The position numbers and the translations under genes are program-made. Positions 44,629-53,453 of a DNA stretch of 64,000 nucleotides are shown here, in pieces (the first letter of the stretch is position 1; every line of letters starts with the position of its first letter). The notes beneath the pieces are model-generated. The model was not told the origin of the DNA. It did no database searches and saw only the letters and a program-made list of their open reading frames with translations. Where the stretch lies: contig CAWAJB010000025.1 in the NCBI GenBank assembly GCA_963782185.1, forward strand, positions 1 through 64,000. The letters are read 5' to 3'. This stretch comes from RYN-230 sp963782185. Its GTDB lineage: Bacteria; Actinomycetota; Actinomycetes; Streptosporangiales; Streptosporangiaceae.

Positions 44629-45165
44629 GTGGCGGTTGACGGGTTCTTCGCATTCGTGTGGTTCGGGTGGGGTCAGGCAGCCGCGCCATCGTGGCTGGTG
44701 ATTCCCCTCGCCGTGGGGACCGTGCTAGGTGCGCTGCTCGCCGTGATCGGGGTGATGGTGGCCAAGAGGTCACCCGGCCCGTTGCCGGCGATGGCCGATC
44801 CGGCGGTCCGGCGCAGGTACAGCGTCATCGTTGGCCTGGAGTTTGGCCTGCTGGGCGCCGGTGCAGCCGTGCTGGGGGTCACCGGGCACTATCAGTGGGT
44901 ACCCGTGTGGATCTGCGTCGGCGTCGGGGTGCATTTCTTCCCGCTCGCCTCGACGCTGCAAAATCCGACCTTGCGCCCGCTCGGGGTGCTGCTTGCCGCC
45001 GTCGCGGCGGCGGCCCTGGTGGTCGGGTTGGCTTCGGCGACGGCACCGTCGACGGTCACCGGTCTTGGTGCCGGGCTGTGCCTTCTTGCCTTCGGGCTCG
45101 CCACCCTCCTGGCTGGCGGTCACAGGCCAGGCGATCCCCGGCACCCGGAGAGGGAGGAATCATGA
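44629..45165 (+). CDS. Small integral membrane protein
   Basis: 178 residues from GTG 44629 (GGAG/GGGGG upstream); a longer start at 44539 overlapping the previous stop is possible. Five hydrophobic segments are seen, with HFFPLASTLQNPTLRPLGVL in a loop as the only distinctive block. No family with known function. It converges on the S8 protease gene. Confidence 0.55.
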   Translation: MAVDGFFAFVWFGWGQAAAPSWLVIPLAVGTVLGALLAVIGVMVAKRSPGPLPAMADPAVRRRYSVIVGLEFGLLGAGAAVLGVTGHYQWVPVWICVGVGVHFFPLASTLQNPTLRPLGVLLAAVAAAALVVGLASATAPSTVTGLGAGLCLLAFGLATLLAGGHRPGDPRHPEREES

Positions 45166-45227
45166 TCACTCAGTGACTCTCTCCTCCCGGGTGCCGGGGA
45201 GCAGATGCGGTTCAGCTAGCAGGCTGA

Positions 45228-46502
45228 TCAGATGTCGCCGAATTTGTTGTCGTACGGCAAGAGAATGGGGCCAACGCCGGGCATCGCCTGGGCTTCCGCG
45301 TCGGCGAGCAGGGAGTCGGCGGCTTCCTGGGCCGTTTTGCCGGTACGGGACTTCCGGGCGGCGATGAGCCCGGCGACCATCGGGGTGGAGAAAGACGTGC
45401 CACTCCAGGACGCCATGCCGAAGAATTCCCTCCGCTGGCCTGTGTAGGGGGGATCCATGCACTCATATGTGCCTGTCGCGTAGGCGTTGACGAGGTTTCT
45501 GCCGGGTGCGTAGACCCTGACCCAGTCGCCATAGTTACTGAAACTGGCCCGGCTGCGCCAGTCACCGGCCAGGGCGCCGACGGAGACCATTCCGGGGAAG
45601 GCGGCTGGCCAGAATTTCCCCTGCTTGCCGTCGTTACCGGCGGCGACCACGCACGCGACGCCCGGGTGCTGGTGCAGGAGCGTGAGCCATGCCTCGAAGC
45701 CCAGCAGCTTGAGATCTTTTCTGCTCGGCGTGGTGACCGACAGGTTGAAGATGTTGACCCCGTGGTTGAGCGCTTGAGCAAGATCCCTGACGAAATCCGA
45801 TTCGAGCGCGCTGCCCGCGACCTTGAAGACGTTCGAGACGAAGACGTCCGCTTTCGGTGCCATGCAGCGCAGGACCCCCGCGACGAACGTCCCGTGCCCC
45901 GCGTAGGGCTTGATGAGTCTTCCTGGCCTGGGCTCGAGCGGATCCGGTTCGCCGCGCACTCCCCTCAGCCACCGATGGGACGTCGTGTCGGCCAGCAGTC
46001 CGGTGTCGGCTACATAGACCCGTACCCCGTCGCCATTACTGCCGTCGTCTTCCATGCGGACCCCGGGAAAGGGCTCGATCTCGAAATACACTTCCTCGGG
46101 TTCGGTGGCCGGGCAGGGACCGGCCTCCCCCGGAGCCACGGTCAGGATGTGGTCGGGGGCCGCGACTCCCTCGCCGAGTTGCTGCTCGATCTCCTCGAGC
46201 ACGGCGGGCACCCCGGGCCGGGGCATGAAGGGGTCCCCCGGGCCGAGGCGCAGGAGCTGGATGCCCGGGATGACCACCTCGGGTTTCTCGGTTCTGACCG
46301 TTTTCTCGAGAACCCTCTGCACCTGCTGGATCCTGTCCTGCTGGACAAGGATCTGGTCGGAAGCGTAGATGAAGGCGGAGCCGGCGACGGTGGCGATTTC
46401 GACGGTTATCCCCCGCTTGCTAGCGAATTCAGCCGAGATGCGGCCGACCTGCTCCCTGACGATCTGTGCCATCAGGTCTTGCCGGCCATCTTCTCCGTTC
46501 AC
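45228..46502 (-). CDS. Subtilisin-like S8 serine peptidase, cytosolic
   Basis: 424 residues. The catalytic triad is D166 (VRVYVADTGLL), H203 (YAGHGTFVAGV) and S370 (SWSGTSFSTPMVAG), with oxyanion N290 (VVAAGNDG). No signal peptide or membrane segment exists, so the protease acts inside the cell. The N-terminal 150 residues are unusual for secreted subtilisins and may be an inhibitory or sensor part. GTG start at 46502 with GGAGGGG upstream. It is divergent from the TPR-CHAT protease gene, and a sigma factor lies beyond; this set recurs in actinomycetes, so I infer a protease cascade for stress or phage response. Confidence 0.88.
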   Translation of the reverse strand: MNGEDGRQDLMAQIVREQVGRISAEFASKRGITVEIATVAGSAFIYASDQILVQQDRIQQVQRVLEKTVRTEKPEVVIPGIQLLRLGPGDPFMPRPGVPAVLEEIEQQLGEGVAAPDHILTVAPGEAGPCPATEPEEVYFEIEPFPGVRMEDDGSNGDGVRVYVADTGLLADTTSHRWLRGVRGEPDPLEPRPGRLIKPYAGHGTFVAGVLRCMAPKADVFVSNVFKVAGSALESDFVRDLAQALNHGVNIFNLSVTTPSRKDLKLLGFEAWLTLLHQHPGVACVVAAGNDGKQGKFWPAAFPGMVSVGALAGDWRSRASFSNYGDWVRVYAPGRNLVNAYATGTYECMDPPYTGQRREFFGMASWSGTSFSTPMVAGLIAARKSRTGKTAQEAADSLLADAEAQAMPGVGPILLPYDNKFGDI

Positions 46503-46790
46503 GATCCCCTCCGGAAGATTTTGGACATGGCCATTGCCGCTGCTCGGATCCGCGGTCGGCGCCTTGAGCCTTCGGCCTGGGGCGGGTACGGTTCACTGCC
46601 CGGGTACTTTATAAGAAGAGCGCCGCGGGCCCGATTTGATACATGCCCGCAGAACTGCCTGCAGACGCCCGGCCCTCTCCTTTAATCTTGTAGCTGTACC
46701 ATTATAAAACGCACTTAGCACGGGTTTGCGATGTCCAGGGTCCGCAATGGGGGGAATTACCGTTGGTCCAGCTGAATACCGGGATCTAGC
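46503..46790. promoter_or_regulatory. Divergent promoter region of the S8 and CHAT genes
   Basis: 288 bases between two divergent genes, with an A+T-rich patch at about 46605-46720 (ACTTTATAAG, CATTATAAAACG) unlike its GC-rich surroundings. TATAAx-like -10 candidates are on both strands but without a convincing -35, so sites are not assigned. Confidence 0.45.
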
Positions 46791-49457
46791 ATGAGCGTCG
46801 TGGCGGCCGGTGGCCGCGTGGCCGCGCTGGGTGCACGCGACGTGGACAGCTTGCTCCCGCTGGCGCTTTCCCGTCCCCGTGAGGCCCTGGCCAGGGCGCG
46901 GGAGGTGCTCGCCGGGCATCCTGATGCCTATGACGCGTCGGTCGCCCATCAGGCCGCCGGGATCGTGTTGCGCGAGTTCGGGGACGTGCATGCGGCTGTC
47001 CGCGAGGTGCGTGAGGCGCTCCGCCTGAGCCGCCGGACCGGCTCGGCTGACCGTGAGGCTGACGTGCTCGCCACCCTGGGCGTGGCACTCGTGTACGCCT
47101 GCCGCACGGCGGACGGGCTCGCCGCCTTCGACCACGCCCTCCGGCTGTGCCGGGGAGTACACGCGGCACGGGTGCTGGAACGGCGGGGGATTGTGCTCAC
47201 GGCCCTCGGCCGGTACCCGGCGGCCCTCCGCGACCTGAATCAAGCCGTCACGGTGCTGCGGCGCGCGGGTGATGAGCTCTGGACCGCCCGTTCGCTGAAC
47301 GCCCGCGGGCTGGTTTACGTCGCACTGGGCTTCCCGGCTCGTGCCGATGACGATTTCCGCGCCGCTGAACGCTGGTTCGCCAAGACCAGCCAGGTGCTGG
47401 ACGCCAGCTACACGGTGCTCAATCGCGGCGTGGTCGCCTTTTCGTCGGGAGATCTTCCGGGGGCGCTCTCCCTGCTCGATGAGGCTGCGGCGCGCGTCCG
47501 GCCCCTGGGCGTGCCGGTGATGGCCATCAGCATCGACCGGTGCGCCGTGCTGCTGGCGGCCGGGCTGGCCGACGATGCGCTGGCCGAGGCAGACGCCGCG
47601 GTCCGTGAAATGGAGCGGATCCGCGGACGGTCCACGAAGAAGGCTGAACTGCTGCTGATGGCGGCCAACTGCGCGCTGGCCGCAGGACAGCCGGAGGCGG
47701 CCCTCGACTGGGCGGATGCTGCCCACCGCCTGTCCCGGTCCCATCAGAGCGCCTGGTGGAAAGCCCACGCCGCGGTCGTGCTCGTCCAGGCGCGATATGC
47801 GGCGGGCCCGGCGTCGGCCCGGCTGCTTCGTGAGGCAGACCGGGCAGCCGCCGGCCTGGAGCTGGTCGGCTCTGCCGACATGGCCCGCGCGCACCTGCTG
47901 GCGGGGCGGGTGGCGTCGGATCTGGGCCGGCGTGATGACGCCAACCGTCATTTCCTCGCGGCGGCGCAGAGCCGGCGGCGCGGCCCCGCACTGTCGCGCG
48001 CCAGCGGCTGGCTGAGTGAGGCGCTGCGGGCCGAGGCCGCCGGGCAGACACGGCGGATGTTTTCCGCCTGCGGATACGGGCTGGCGGTCCTGGATGAACA
48101 CCGGTTCACCCTCGGTGCGTCGGAACTGCGGGCTCAGGCCACGGCTCACGGCGCGGAGCTGGCCGCACTCGGCCAGCGCCACGCGGTACGGATGCACCGG
48201 CCGCGGCTCCTGCTCGCCTGGAGTGAGCGCTGGCGGGCCACCGCGCTGGCGGTCCCTCCGGTGCGGCCGCTTGCGGACGCGGCCCTCAATGCGGATCTGG
48301 CCGCACTGCGCGAGGTCATGAAGCGGCTGGACAGGACGCGGGGCCAGGATCACCCGACCGCATCTGTCCGCAGGGAGCAGTTCAGGCTGGAGCATGAGCG
48401 GAAACGGCTAGAGGGTGCCGTGCGCGGCCGTGTGCTCCGGGCCCATGGTGCCGCCCGCCCCAGCCAGACGGTGGCCAGGGTTCCGGAACTGCTCGACGAG
48501 CTTGGCCGCGGCCAGCTGGCCGAGATCATCGATGTCGATGGCACCCTGCATGTACTGCTGTGCGGGGCGGGGCGGGTACGGCAGTTCACCGCAGGGCGCG
48601 CGGCGGATGCTGCCCGGGCCGCCGACTTCTCCCGCTTCGCTCTGCGCCGGCTGGCCCGCAGCCGGCCACGGGACGACCCGGCGAGTGCGCTGGCCATCCT
48701 GACGGCGGCCGGGCCGAAGCTCCAGGCGGCGCTCCTCGGCCCGGCCGCCCGGCACCTCGGAGACCAGCCCGTTGTCATTGTCCCGCCCGGAAAACTGCAG
48801 ACGATCCCGTGGGGGCTGCTTCCCGCGCTGCGCAACTGCGTCGTCACCGTCGCCCCGTCTGCGGCTGTCTGGATGCGGGCGCGGCGGGTCCGGCCGCCCG
48901 GCCGCCGCCGCGTCATCCTCGCCCGGGGCCCGGGGCTTGTCACCGACGGGGCGGAGGTGCCGGTGGTGGCGGGGTTCTACGACGATGTCACGATGCTGGC
49001 CGATGACCACGCCACCGCCGCGAAGGTGCTGCACGCTCTCGACGGGGCCTGGCTTGCGCACATCGCCGCGCACGGAAACTTCCGTGCCGACAGCCCCTTG
49101 TTCTCGTCGCTGAATATGCATGACGGGCCGCTGACCGTTTATGACTTCGAGCAGTTGCGCAGCGCCCCCTACCGCATGGTCCTGTCAAGCTGTGACTCCG
49201 CGGTCGGCGCGCCTGCCGGAGCCGACGAACTGCTGGGCTTGGTCAGCAGCTTGCTGCCGCTGGGCACGGCCGGGATCATTGCGGCCGTCGTGCCGCTGAA
49301 CGACCATGCCGTCGTGCCCGTGATGGTCGGCTTGCACCGCCAGCTGAGGGCGGGGCGCACCCTCGCCGAGTCGCTGTCCCGCACCCGGCATGACCTCTCC
49401 GGCGACCCGATTCTGCAGGCCACCGCGGAGTCCCTGGTGATGCTGGGCGCGGCCTGA
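46791..49457 (+). CDS. TPR-CHAT caspase-like protease
   Basis: 888 residues. The first 470 residues are TPR-like helical repeats (ALRDLNQAVTVLRRAGDELW, AALDWADAAHRLSRSHQSAW). The last 250 form a CHAT domain of the caspase/separase clan with the His of LAHIAAHGNFRADSPLFS (H761) and the Cys of MVLSSCDSAVG (C801). It should cut a protein substrate after activation through the TPR part. The ATG has no strong ribosome site. It runs head to tail into the minus-strand partner/sigma pair and is divergent from a cytosolic S8 protease; CHAT proteases in such settings are known in bacterial defence and programmed death. Confidence 0.85.
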   Translation: MSVVAAGGRVAALGARDVDSLLPLALSRPREALARAREVLAGHPDAYDASVAHQAAGIVLREFGDVHAAVREVREALRLSRRTGSADREADVLATLGVALVYACRTADGLAAFDHALRLCRGVHAARVLERRGIVLTALGRYPAALRDLNQAVTVLRRAGDELWTARSLNARGLVYVALGFPARADDDFRAAERWFAKTSQVLDASYTVLNRGVVAFSSGDLPGALSLLDEAAARVRPLGVPVMAISIDRCAVLLAAGLADDALAEADAAVREMERIRGRSTKKAELLLMAANCALAAGQPEAALDWADAAHRLSRSHQSAWWKAHAAVVLVQARYAAGPASARLLREADRAAAGLELVGSADMARAHLLAGRVASDLGRRDDANRHFLAAAQSRRRGPALSRASGWLSEALRAEAAGQTRRMFSACGYGLAVLDEHRFTLGASELRAQATAHGAELAALGQRHAVRMHRPRLLLAWSERWRATALAVPPVRPLADAALNADLAALREVMKRLDRTRGQDHPTASVRREQFRLEHERKRLEGAVRGRVLRAHGAARPSQTVARVPELLDELGRGQLAEIIDVDGTLHVLLCGAGRVRQFTAGRAADAARAADFSRFALRRLARSRPRDDPASALAILTAAGPKLQAALLGPAARHLGDQPVVIVPPGKLQTIPWGLLPALRNCVVTVAPSAAVWMRARRVRPPGRRRVILARGPGLVTDGAEVPVVAGFYDDVTMLADDHATAAKVLHALDGAWLAHIAAHGNFRADSPLFSSLNMHDGPLTVYDFEQLRSAPYRMVLSSCDSAVGAPAGADELLGLVSSLLPLGTAGIIAAVVPLNDHAVVPVMVGLHRQLRAGRTLAESLSRTRHDLSGDPILQATAESLVMLGAA

Positions 49458-49461
49458 TCCA

Positions 49462-49917
49462 TCACAACGTGATCCAGCCCGTCCTCACGTCCGTGCCGAG
49501 TGCCGTGCGGCATCGCAACCGGAAGGGGCCGGATGGTATCGGTTCGATGGAGAAGCAGCCGATCTCGTTGACCGCGGCGGCTGTGGTCACGCCTTCCTGG
49601 GTCTGTGCCTCGATCGTTCCTTCTCCCGGCGGCATGACCTGGCCGAGCAGCGAGTCCCCGGTGACCTCAAGCTCGATAGATGTGTGCGCCGAGGTGAAGG
49701 TCAGGGCGCGGATCGAGGCGGTCTCGGACCGGACGGCCGCGCTCCGGTCCTCGTCGCGGCTGGAATCGTAGGTGAGCTGCGCCAGTTCGGCGTCAATGTT
49801 GTGCCACGCGTAGGCGCCCTTAGCCGCCTCGATCAATCCGGGCGGGACAGCCTCGCGGGCCCTCATCGCCTCGCGGAGCGCTCCCAGGAGCTGTTCGTCG
49901 TCCCAGCCGTCACGCAC
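49462..49917 (-). CDS. Small beta-rich partner protein of the CHAT/sigma module
   Basis: 151 residues from GTG 49917, chosen because GGAGGTGAG lies six bases upstream and the start overlaps the sigma stop; the longer frame is noise. An N-terminal helical part (LLGALREAMRAREAVPPGLI and KGAYAWHNIDAELAQLTYDS) is followed by a beta-sandwich-like part (SIELEVTGDSLLGQVMPPGE ... FRLRCRTALGTDVRTGWITL). Proteins of this form follow the sigma factor in similar clusters. It may act as anti-sigma factor or as CHAT substrate; neither is shown. Confidence 0.6.
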   Translation of the reverse strand: MRDGWDDEQLLGALREAMRAREAVPPGLIEAAKGAYAWHNIDAELAQLTYDSSRDEDRSAAVRSETASIRALTFTSAHTSIELEVTGDSLLGQVMPPGEGTIEAQTQEGVTTAAAVNEIGCFSIEPIPSGPFRLRCRTALGTDVRTGWITL

Positions 49918-50515
49918 GTGGCTCACCTCCAGGGCATCCCACCGACGGGCCCGCGATCTCATCGTCCGTGAGCGCCCGGAGGGAGCTCGATCGGCGCAGC
50001 CGCTCCAGGCACCGCCCCCGCTGCGGGCCGATGCTGCCCACCGGCATCTGGAGGGTGACGCTGATCTCAGCGTAGGAATGGGACGTTTCACTCATGCACA
50101 TGGCCAGCAGCTGCCGGCAATGCAGCGGGAGTTCCGCGAACGCTGCCCGCAGGGCTGCGTGCCGCTCGGCCGCGATGATCTCGTCCTCAATCATGGGATC
50201 GTCAGGCAGTTCGTCCGGCTCCGGGCTGAACCGGTCATACCGGCGGCCGGCCCGCAGCATCCGCAGGCACTCACGGGAGGTCGTGGTGGCCAGCCACCCC
50301 GGCAGTGCCGCGGGCTCACGCAGATTCCCAAGATGCTCGACCAGCCGCAGCCATACATTCTGGTGCACATCCTCGACGTCCTGGCTGCTAAGCCGGTAGC
50401 GGGTGCAGATCCCCCACACCAGCGGAGAGTAACGCTCGACCAGCTCGTTCCACGCGTCCTGATCCTGCCCGGCCGCCCGGGCCACCAGCGCCGGAACCAC
50501 CTGGTCGTCAGGCAT
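49910..50515 (-). CDS. ECF-like RNA polymerase sigma factor
   Basis: 201 residues. Region 2: YSPLVWGICTRYRLSSQDVE and VHQNVWLRLVEHLGNLREPA with WLATTTSRECLRMLR; region 4: LRAAFAELPLHCRQLLAMCM followed by SYAEISVTLQMPVGSIGPQR as the HTH. It directs RNA polymerase to a set of promoters, probably including those of the neighbouring protease genes. It is the first of two minus-strand genes and is translationally coupled to the beta-rich partner. Confidence 0.85.
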   Translation of the reverse strand: MPDDQVVPALVARAAGQDQDAWNELVERYSPLVWGICTRYRLSSQDVEDVHQNVWLRLVEHLGNLREPAALPGWLATTTSRECLRMLRAGRRYDRFSPEPDELPDDPMIEDEIIAAERHAALRAAFAELPLHCRQLLAMCMSETSHSYAEISVTLQMPVGSIGPQRGRCLERLRRSSSLRALTDDEIAGPSVGCPGGEPRA

Positions 50516-50887
50516 GACGTGGTTTGCGCGGTTTGCCCCGGTCCGGGAGCGTTGCGAGCCAGTTCCGCGTCACCCTCATCTGCACGCTCCTATCCGGGCC
50601 GGATGGGTTCGCTGGTCCTCATACCCGACAGAGCCGTGAGGCACCAGCCTGATACACCGTCCAGCACGAATCTGGCGCGGGACGGCAGCAGTGCGCGTCG
50701 TGAAGCGCTGCTGCCGTCCCTGAGATAAAAGAGTGACGGGCATCAGCGCTGGTACATCGCCACCCAATGTTTCCGGGTGTTGCCGGGGGGCCAGGCGTGG
50801 ACGAGGTCCGGTCTGCCCAGCTCCCGGCATGACCAGCGCAGCCAGGGTCTGCGACCATTGGCTGGGCTGCAGGAGCGGGATGGTGAC
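50516..50887. other. Gene-free stretch upstream of the sigma gene
   Basis: 370 bases. The left end should hold the sigma-factor promoter (minus strand). No other structure seen. Confidence 0.4.
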
Positions 50888-51076
50888 ATGGCGTCCACCA
50901 TGTACTACAGCGGGCTGAGGCTGGACCGGGCGGCCGCCGCTCGCGGCGACCCGGAATGGGTGGCCAGGGTCCCCGAACTCCGGGCCCGCGTAGCGGATCC
51001 TTCCCTCGGCGGTCCGTACCGGGTGGACTCCATCGGGAAGATCCTCATCGAGGACTGGCTGGCCAGCCACGCATAG
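50888..51076 (+). pseudogene. Short ORF, possibly NudC (NADH pyrophosphatase) remnant
   Basis: 62 codons from ATG 50888 with GCAGGAGCGG upstream. The start (YYSGLRLDRAAAARGDPEWV) resembles the N-terminus of NAD(H) diphosphatases and the end (VDSIGKILIEDWLASHA) their C-terminus, but the zinc and Nudix parts between are absent. So it looks like an in-frame internal deletion. It could also be an unrelated small gene. Confidence 0.35.
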
Positions 51077-51135
51077 TTACTGAAAAGGGATGGTCATGAG
51101 CCAGGGCCATCTTCGCCGGAAGGGGGGCACTACCC

Positions 51136-52365
51136 ATGGAGAACGCCGTGAACGCATCCACCGACGGGAACAGGGGCCAGATCGTGTTCGCCGGCGCGGG
51201 CTACGCCGGGTTGCACGCTGCCCAGCGCCTGGCGGCCAAGCTGCGCAACAATCCCATGCCGGAGCTCACCCTGGTCGACCGGCACGACTACCACCTGGTG
51301 CTGACCGAGCTGCCCCGGGTCGCCGGCGGCACCCGCGCCGCCGACGCGGTACGCATCCCGCTCGAGGATGTGCTGGCCAAGCGGGTCCGCTTCGTCCAGA
51401 CCGAGATCAGTGGTTTCGACCTGGCCGGCCTGCAGCTGCTGACCGCGGCCGGGCCGATTGGCTGGACACGGCTGGTGCTGGCGCTCGGCAGCCTGCCCAA
51501 CGACTTCGCCATCCCCGGCCTGGAACAACGGGCGCTGTCCCTGTACTCGGCCAGCGACGCCGAGAAAGTCTGGGACGCGGTTACCGGCGCGCTCACGGCC
51601 GCCGCGGCCGCCGCCGACCCCGGGCGGCAGCGCCGCCTGGCGACCGTGGTGGTCGGCGGCGGCGGCGCCACCGGGGTCGAGCTGGCGGGCGAGCTGGCCG
51701 AGATGCTGCCCGGGGTGGCCAGCCGCCACGGCCTGGCGCCTGACCGGCCCGCCGTGCTGCTCGTCGAAGCGGGCCCCACCATCCTGGCTGGCTCCTCACC
51801 CCAGCTGATCGGCAAGGCGACCAGGATCCTCACCGACCTGGGGGTTCAGGTCCGCACCAACGCGGCCATCGCCGCCGCGACCGGGGAGGGCTTCCGGCTC
51901 ACGGACGGCCAGCTGATTCAGGGCGGCGTGTTCGTCTGGGCAGGTGGGCTGAAAGCCCCCGGGCTGGTGGCCGATTCGGGGTTGCCGACTGGCCATAACG
52001 GCCGTGTCAAGGTGGACCAGTACCTGCGCGTGCTGGATCACCCGGAGATCTACGTCGCCGGCGACCTTGCCTCGGTGACCGATCCGCGTACCGGGCACGT
52101 GCTGCCCTCGCTGGCGCAGGTGGCACTGGAGGAGGGTGAGACGGTGGCCCGCAACCTGGAGGCGGAGCTGACCGGGCATCCGCTGGAGGCGTTCACGTTC
52201 CACGACAAGGGGTTCGTCGTCTCGGTCGGCCCGCGCCGCGGGGTGGCCGACATCGCCGGCATCACCAGCGGCGGGCACGTAGCCCACCTGCTCAAAGACG
52301 CCATCGAGTGGGAATACCGCCAGTCCGTCAAGCACCTGCGCGGCTGGGATCCGGTCGCCCGGTGA
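51136..52365 (+). CDS. Type II NADH dehydrogenase-like flavoprotein
   Basis: 409 residues. FAD motif FAGAGYAGLHAAQRLA near the start, NAD motif VVVGGGGATGVELAGELAEM, the quinone/FAD strand VFVWAGGLKAPGL and EIYVAGDLASV (FAD motif 2) followed by PSLAQVALEEGETVARNL. The enzyme moves electrons from NADH to menaquinone without pumping protons and attaches to the membrane by its C-terminal helices (HLLKDAIEWEYRQSVKHLR). Alone, with no ndh partner. ATG 51136 follows GGAAGGGGGG. Confidence 0.85.
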   Translation: MENAVNASTDGNRGQIVFAGAGYAGLHAAQRLAAKLRNNPMPELTLVDRHDYHLVLTELPRVAGGTRAADAVRIPLEDVLAKRVRFVQTEISGFDLAGLQLLTAAGPIGWTRLVLALGSLPNDFAIPGLEQRALSLYSASDAEKVWDAVTGALTAAAAAADPGRQRRLATVVVGGGGATGVELAGELAEMLPGVASRHGLAPDRPAVLLVEAGPTILAGSSPQLIGKATRILTDLGVQVRTNAAIAAATGEGFRLTDGQLIQGGVFVWAGGLKAPGLVADSGLPTGHNGRVKVDQYLRVLDHPEIYVAGDLASVTDPRTGHVLPSLAQVALEEGETVARNLEAELTGHPLEAFTFHDKGFVVSVGPRRGVADIAGITSGGHVAHLLKDAIEWEYRQSVKHLRGWDPVAR

Positions 52366-52385
52366 CCTCTGCCAGCCAGCGGCGG

Positions 52386-53348
52386 CTACACGGCGGTGGC
52401 CTGGCTGAACCGCCGGCCCCAGTGCCGGACCCGGTCCAGGAGTTCGGGTGGGGAAACGACCCGGAAATCCGCCCCGGCCATGCCCAGCGCCATGACCGCC
52501 CAGTCGAGTGAGTCGGCAGTCATCCTGACCCGGCACCGGGTGGCGCCGCTGTCCTCGACCGTGGACCACCGGCCGATCCGCTCGCGCACGGCTGCGGCCG
52601 GGGCCTCGACCAGGGCCTCCACGTCGTAGCTGGCCGTCACGTTGCCCACGCCCGCCCGGACGAAAGCCGCGGCGTCGGCGGAGGGCAGCGGCCGGGGCCG
52701 GAACCGTGCCCCGGTGCCCTGCGGTGCGGCGAGCCGGTCGAGGCGGAAGCTGCGCCAGTCGTGGCGGTCGAGATCGTAGGCCACCAGATACCAGCGGCGG
52801 CCGAGCAGGACGAGCCGGTGCGGTTCCACGTGCCGGTCGGTGCGCGGGCCGGCCGCCGCGGTGTAGGAGAAGCGGATCCGCTCGCTGTCCCGGCAGGCCA
52901 GTGCGGCGGTGGTCAGGATGCCCGGATCCACGGTGGCCTGGGCCGCGCCACCCCAGCTGGCCGGGACCGTCATCGCGCTCAGCGCCTCGACCCGGCGCCG
53001 GAGCCGGGCTGGCATGACCTGGACGACTTTGGCCAGGGCCCGCACCGAGGATTCCTCGATACCCCCGACCGCGCCTTGCGCGGCCGCCTGCAGGCCTACG
53101 GCCAGGGCCACGGCCTCGTCCTCATCGACCAGCAAGGGTGGCAGCGCCGCGCCCGCGGCCAGCTGGTACCCGCCCTCCACGCCGCGCTGGGCCTGGATCG
53201 GGTAACCCAGCTCACGCAGCCGGTCCACGTCGCGGCGCAGCGTGCGCGGCGACACCTGCAGCTGGCCGGCCAGCTCACCGCCCGGCCAGTACCGGCGGCC
53301 CTGCAGCAGCGACAGGAGCCGCAGCGAGCGGGAACTCGTATTCGCCAT
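52386..53348 (-). CDS. YafY/WYL-domain transcriptional regulator
   Basis: 320 residues. The N-terminal DeoR-type HTH (RRYWPGGELAGQLQVSPRTL, RRDVDRLRELGYPIQAQRGV) is followed by a WYL domain (IRFSYTAAAGPRTDRHVEPH, RLVLLGRRWYLVAYDLDRHD) and a C-terminal WCX part. WYL domains bind nucleotides or nucleic acid. The gene is divergent from a DinB-type gene with a perfect 11-base inverted repeat between (53365-53391), so it most likely represses both. Confidence 0.88.
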   Translation of the reverse strand: MANTSSRSLRLLSLLQGRRYWPGGELAGQLQVSPRTLRRDVDRLRELGYPIQAQRGVEGGYQLAAGAALPPLLVDEDEAVALAVGLQAAAQGAVGGIEESSVRALAKVVQVMPARLRRRVEALSAMTVPASWGGAAQATVDPGILTTAALACRDSERIRFSYTAAAGPRTDRHVEPHRLVLLGRRWYLVAYDLDRHDWRSFRLDRLAAPQGTGARFRPRPLPSADAAAFVRAGVGNVTASYDVEALVEAPAAAVRERIGRWSTVEDSGATRCRVRMTADSLDWAVMALGMAGADFRVVSPPELLDRVRHWGRRFSQATAV

Positions 53349-53364
53349 GTCCCCATCATCGCCA

Positions 53365-53391
53365 TATTGCGGTCAGGAAGTGACCGCAATA
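53365..53391. promoter_or_regulatory. Operator of the WYL regulator
   Basis: TATTGCGGTCA - GGAAG - TGACCGCAATA: perfect 11-base arms, 5-base spacer, 17 bases upstream of the WYL start and on the promoter side of the divergent dinB-like gene. Best operator candidate in the window. Confidence 0.8.
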
Positions 53392-53453
53392 CGCCCTAGC
53401 GTGGTCTTGGACGGGGAGAAAGCCCCGGCGTCCCGACCGCGAAAGGCGCAGAC

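Noticed and set aside
46593..48395. 600-codon minus-strand frame inside the CHAT gene
   Set aside because: Shadow of the TPR-CHAT coding strand; no domain pattern, no start site.
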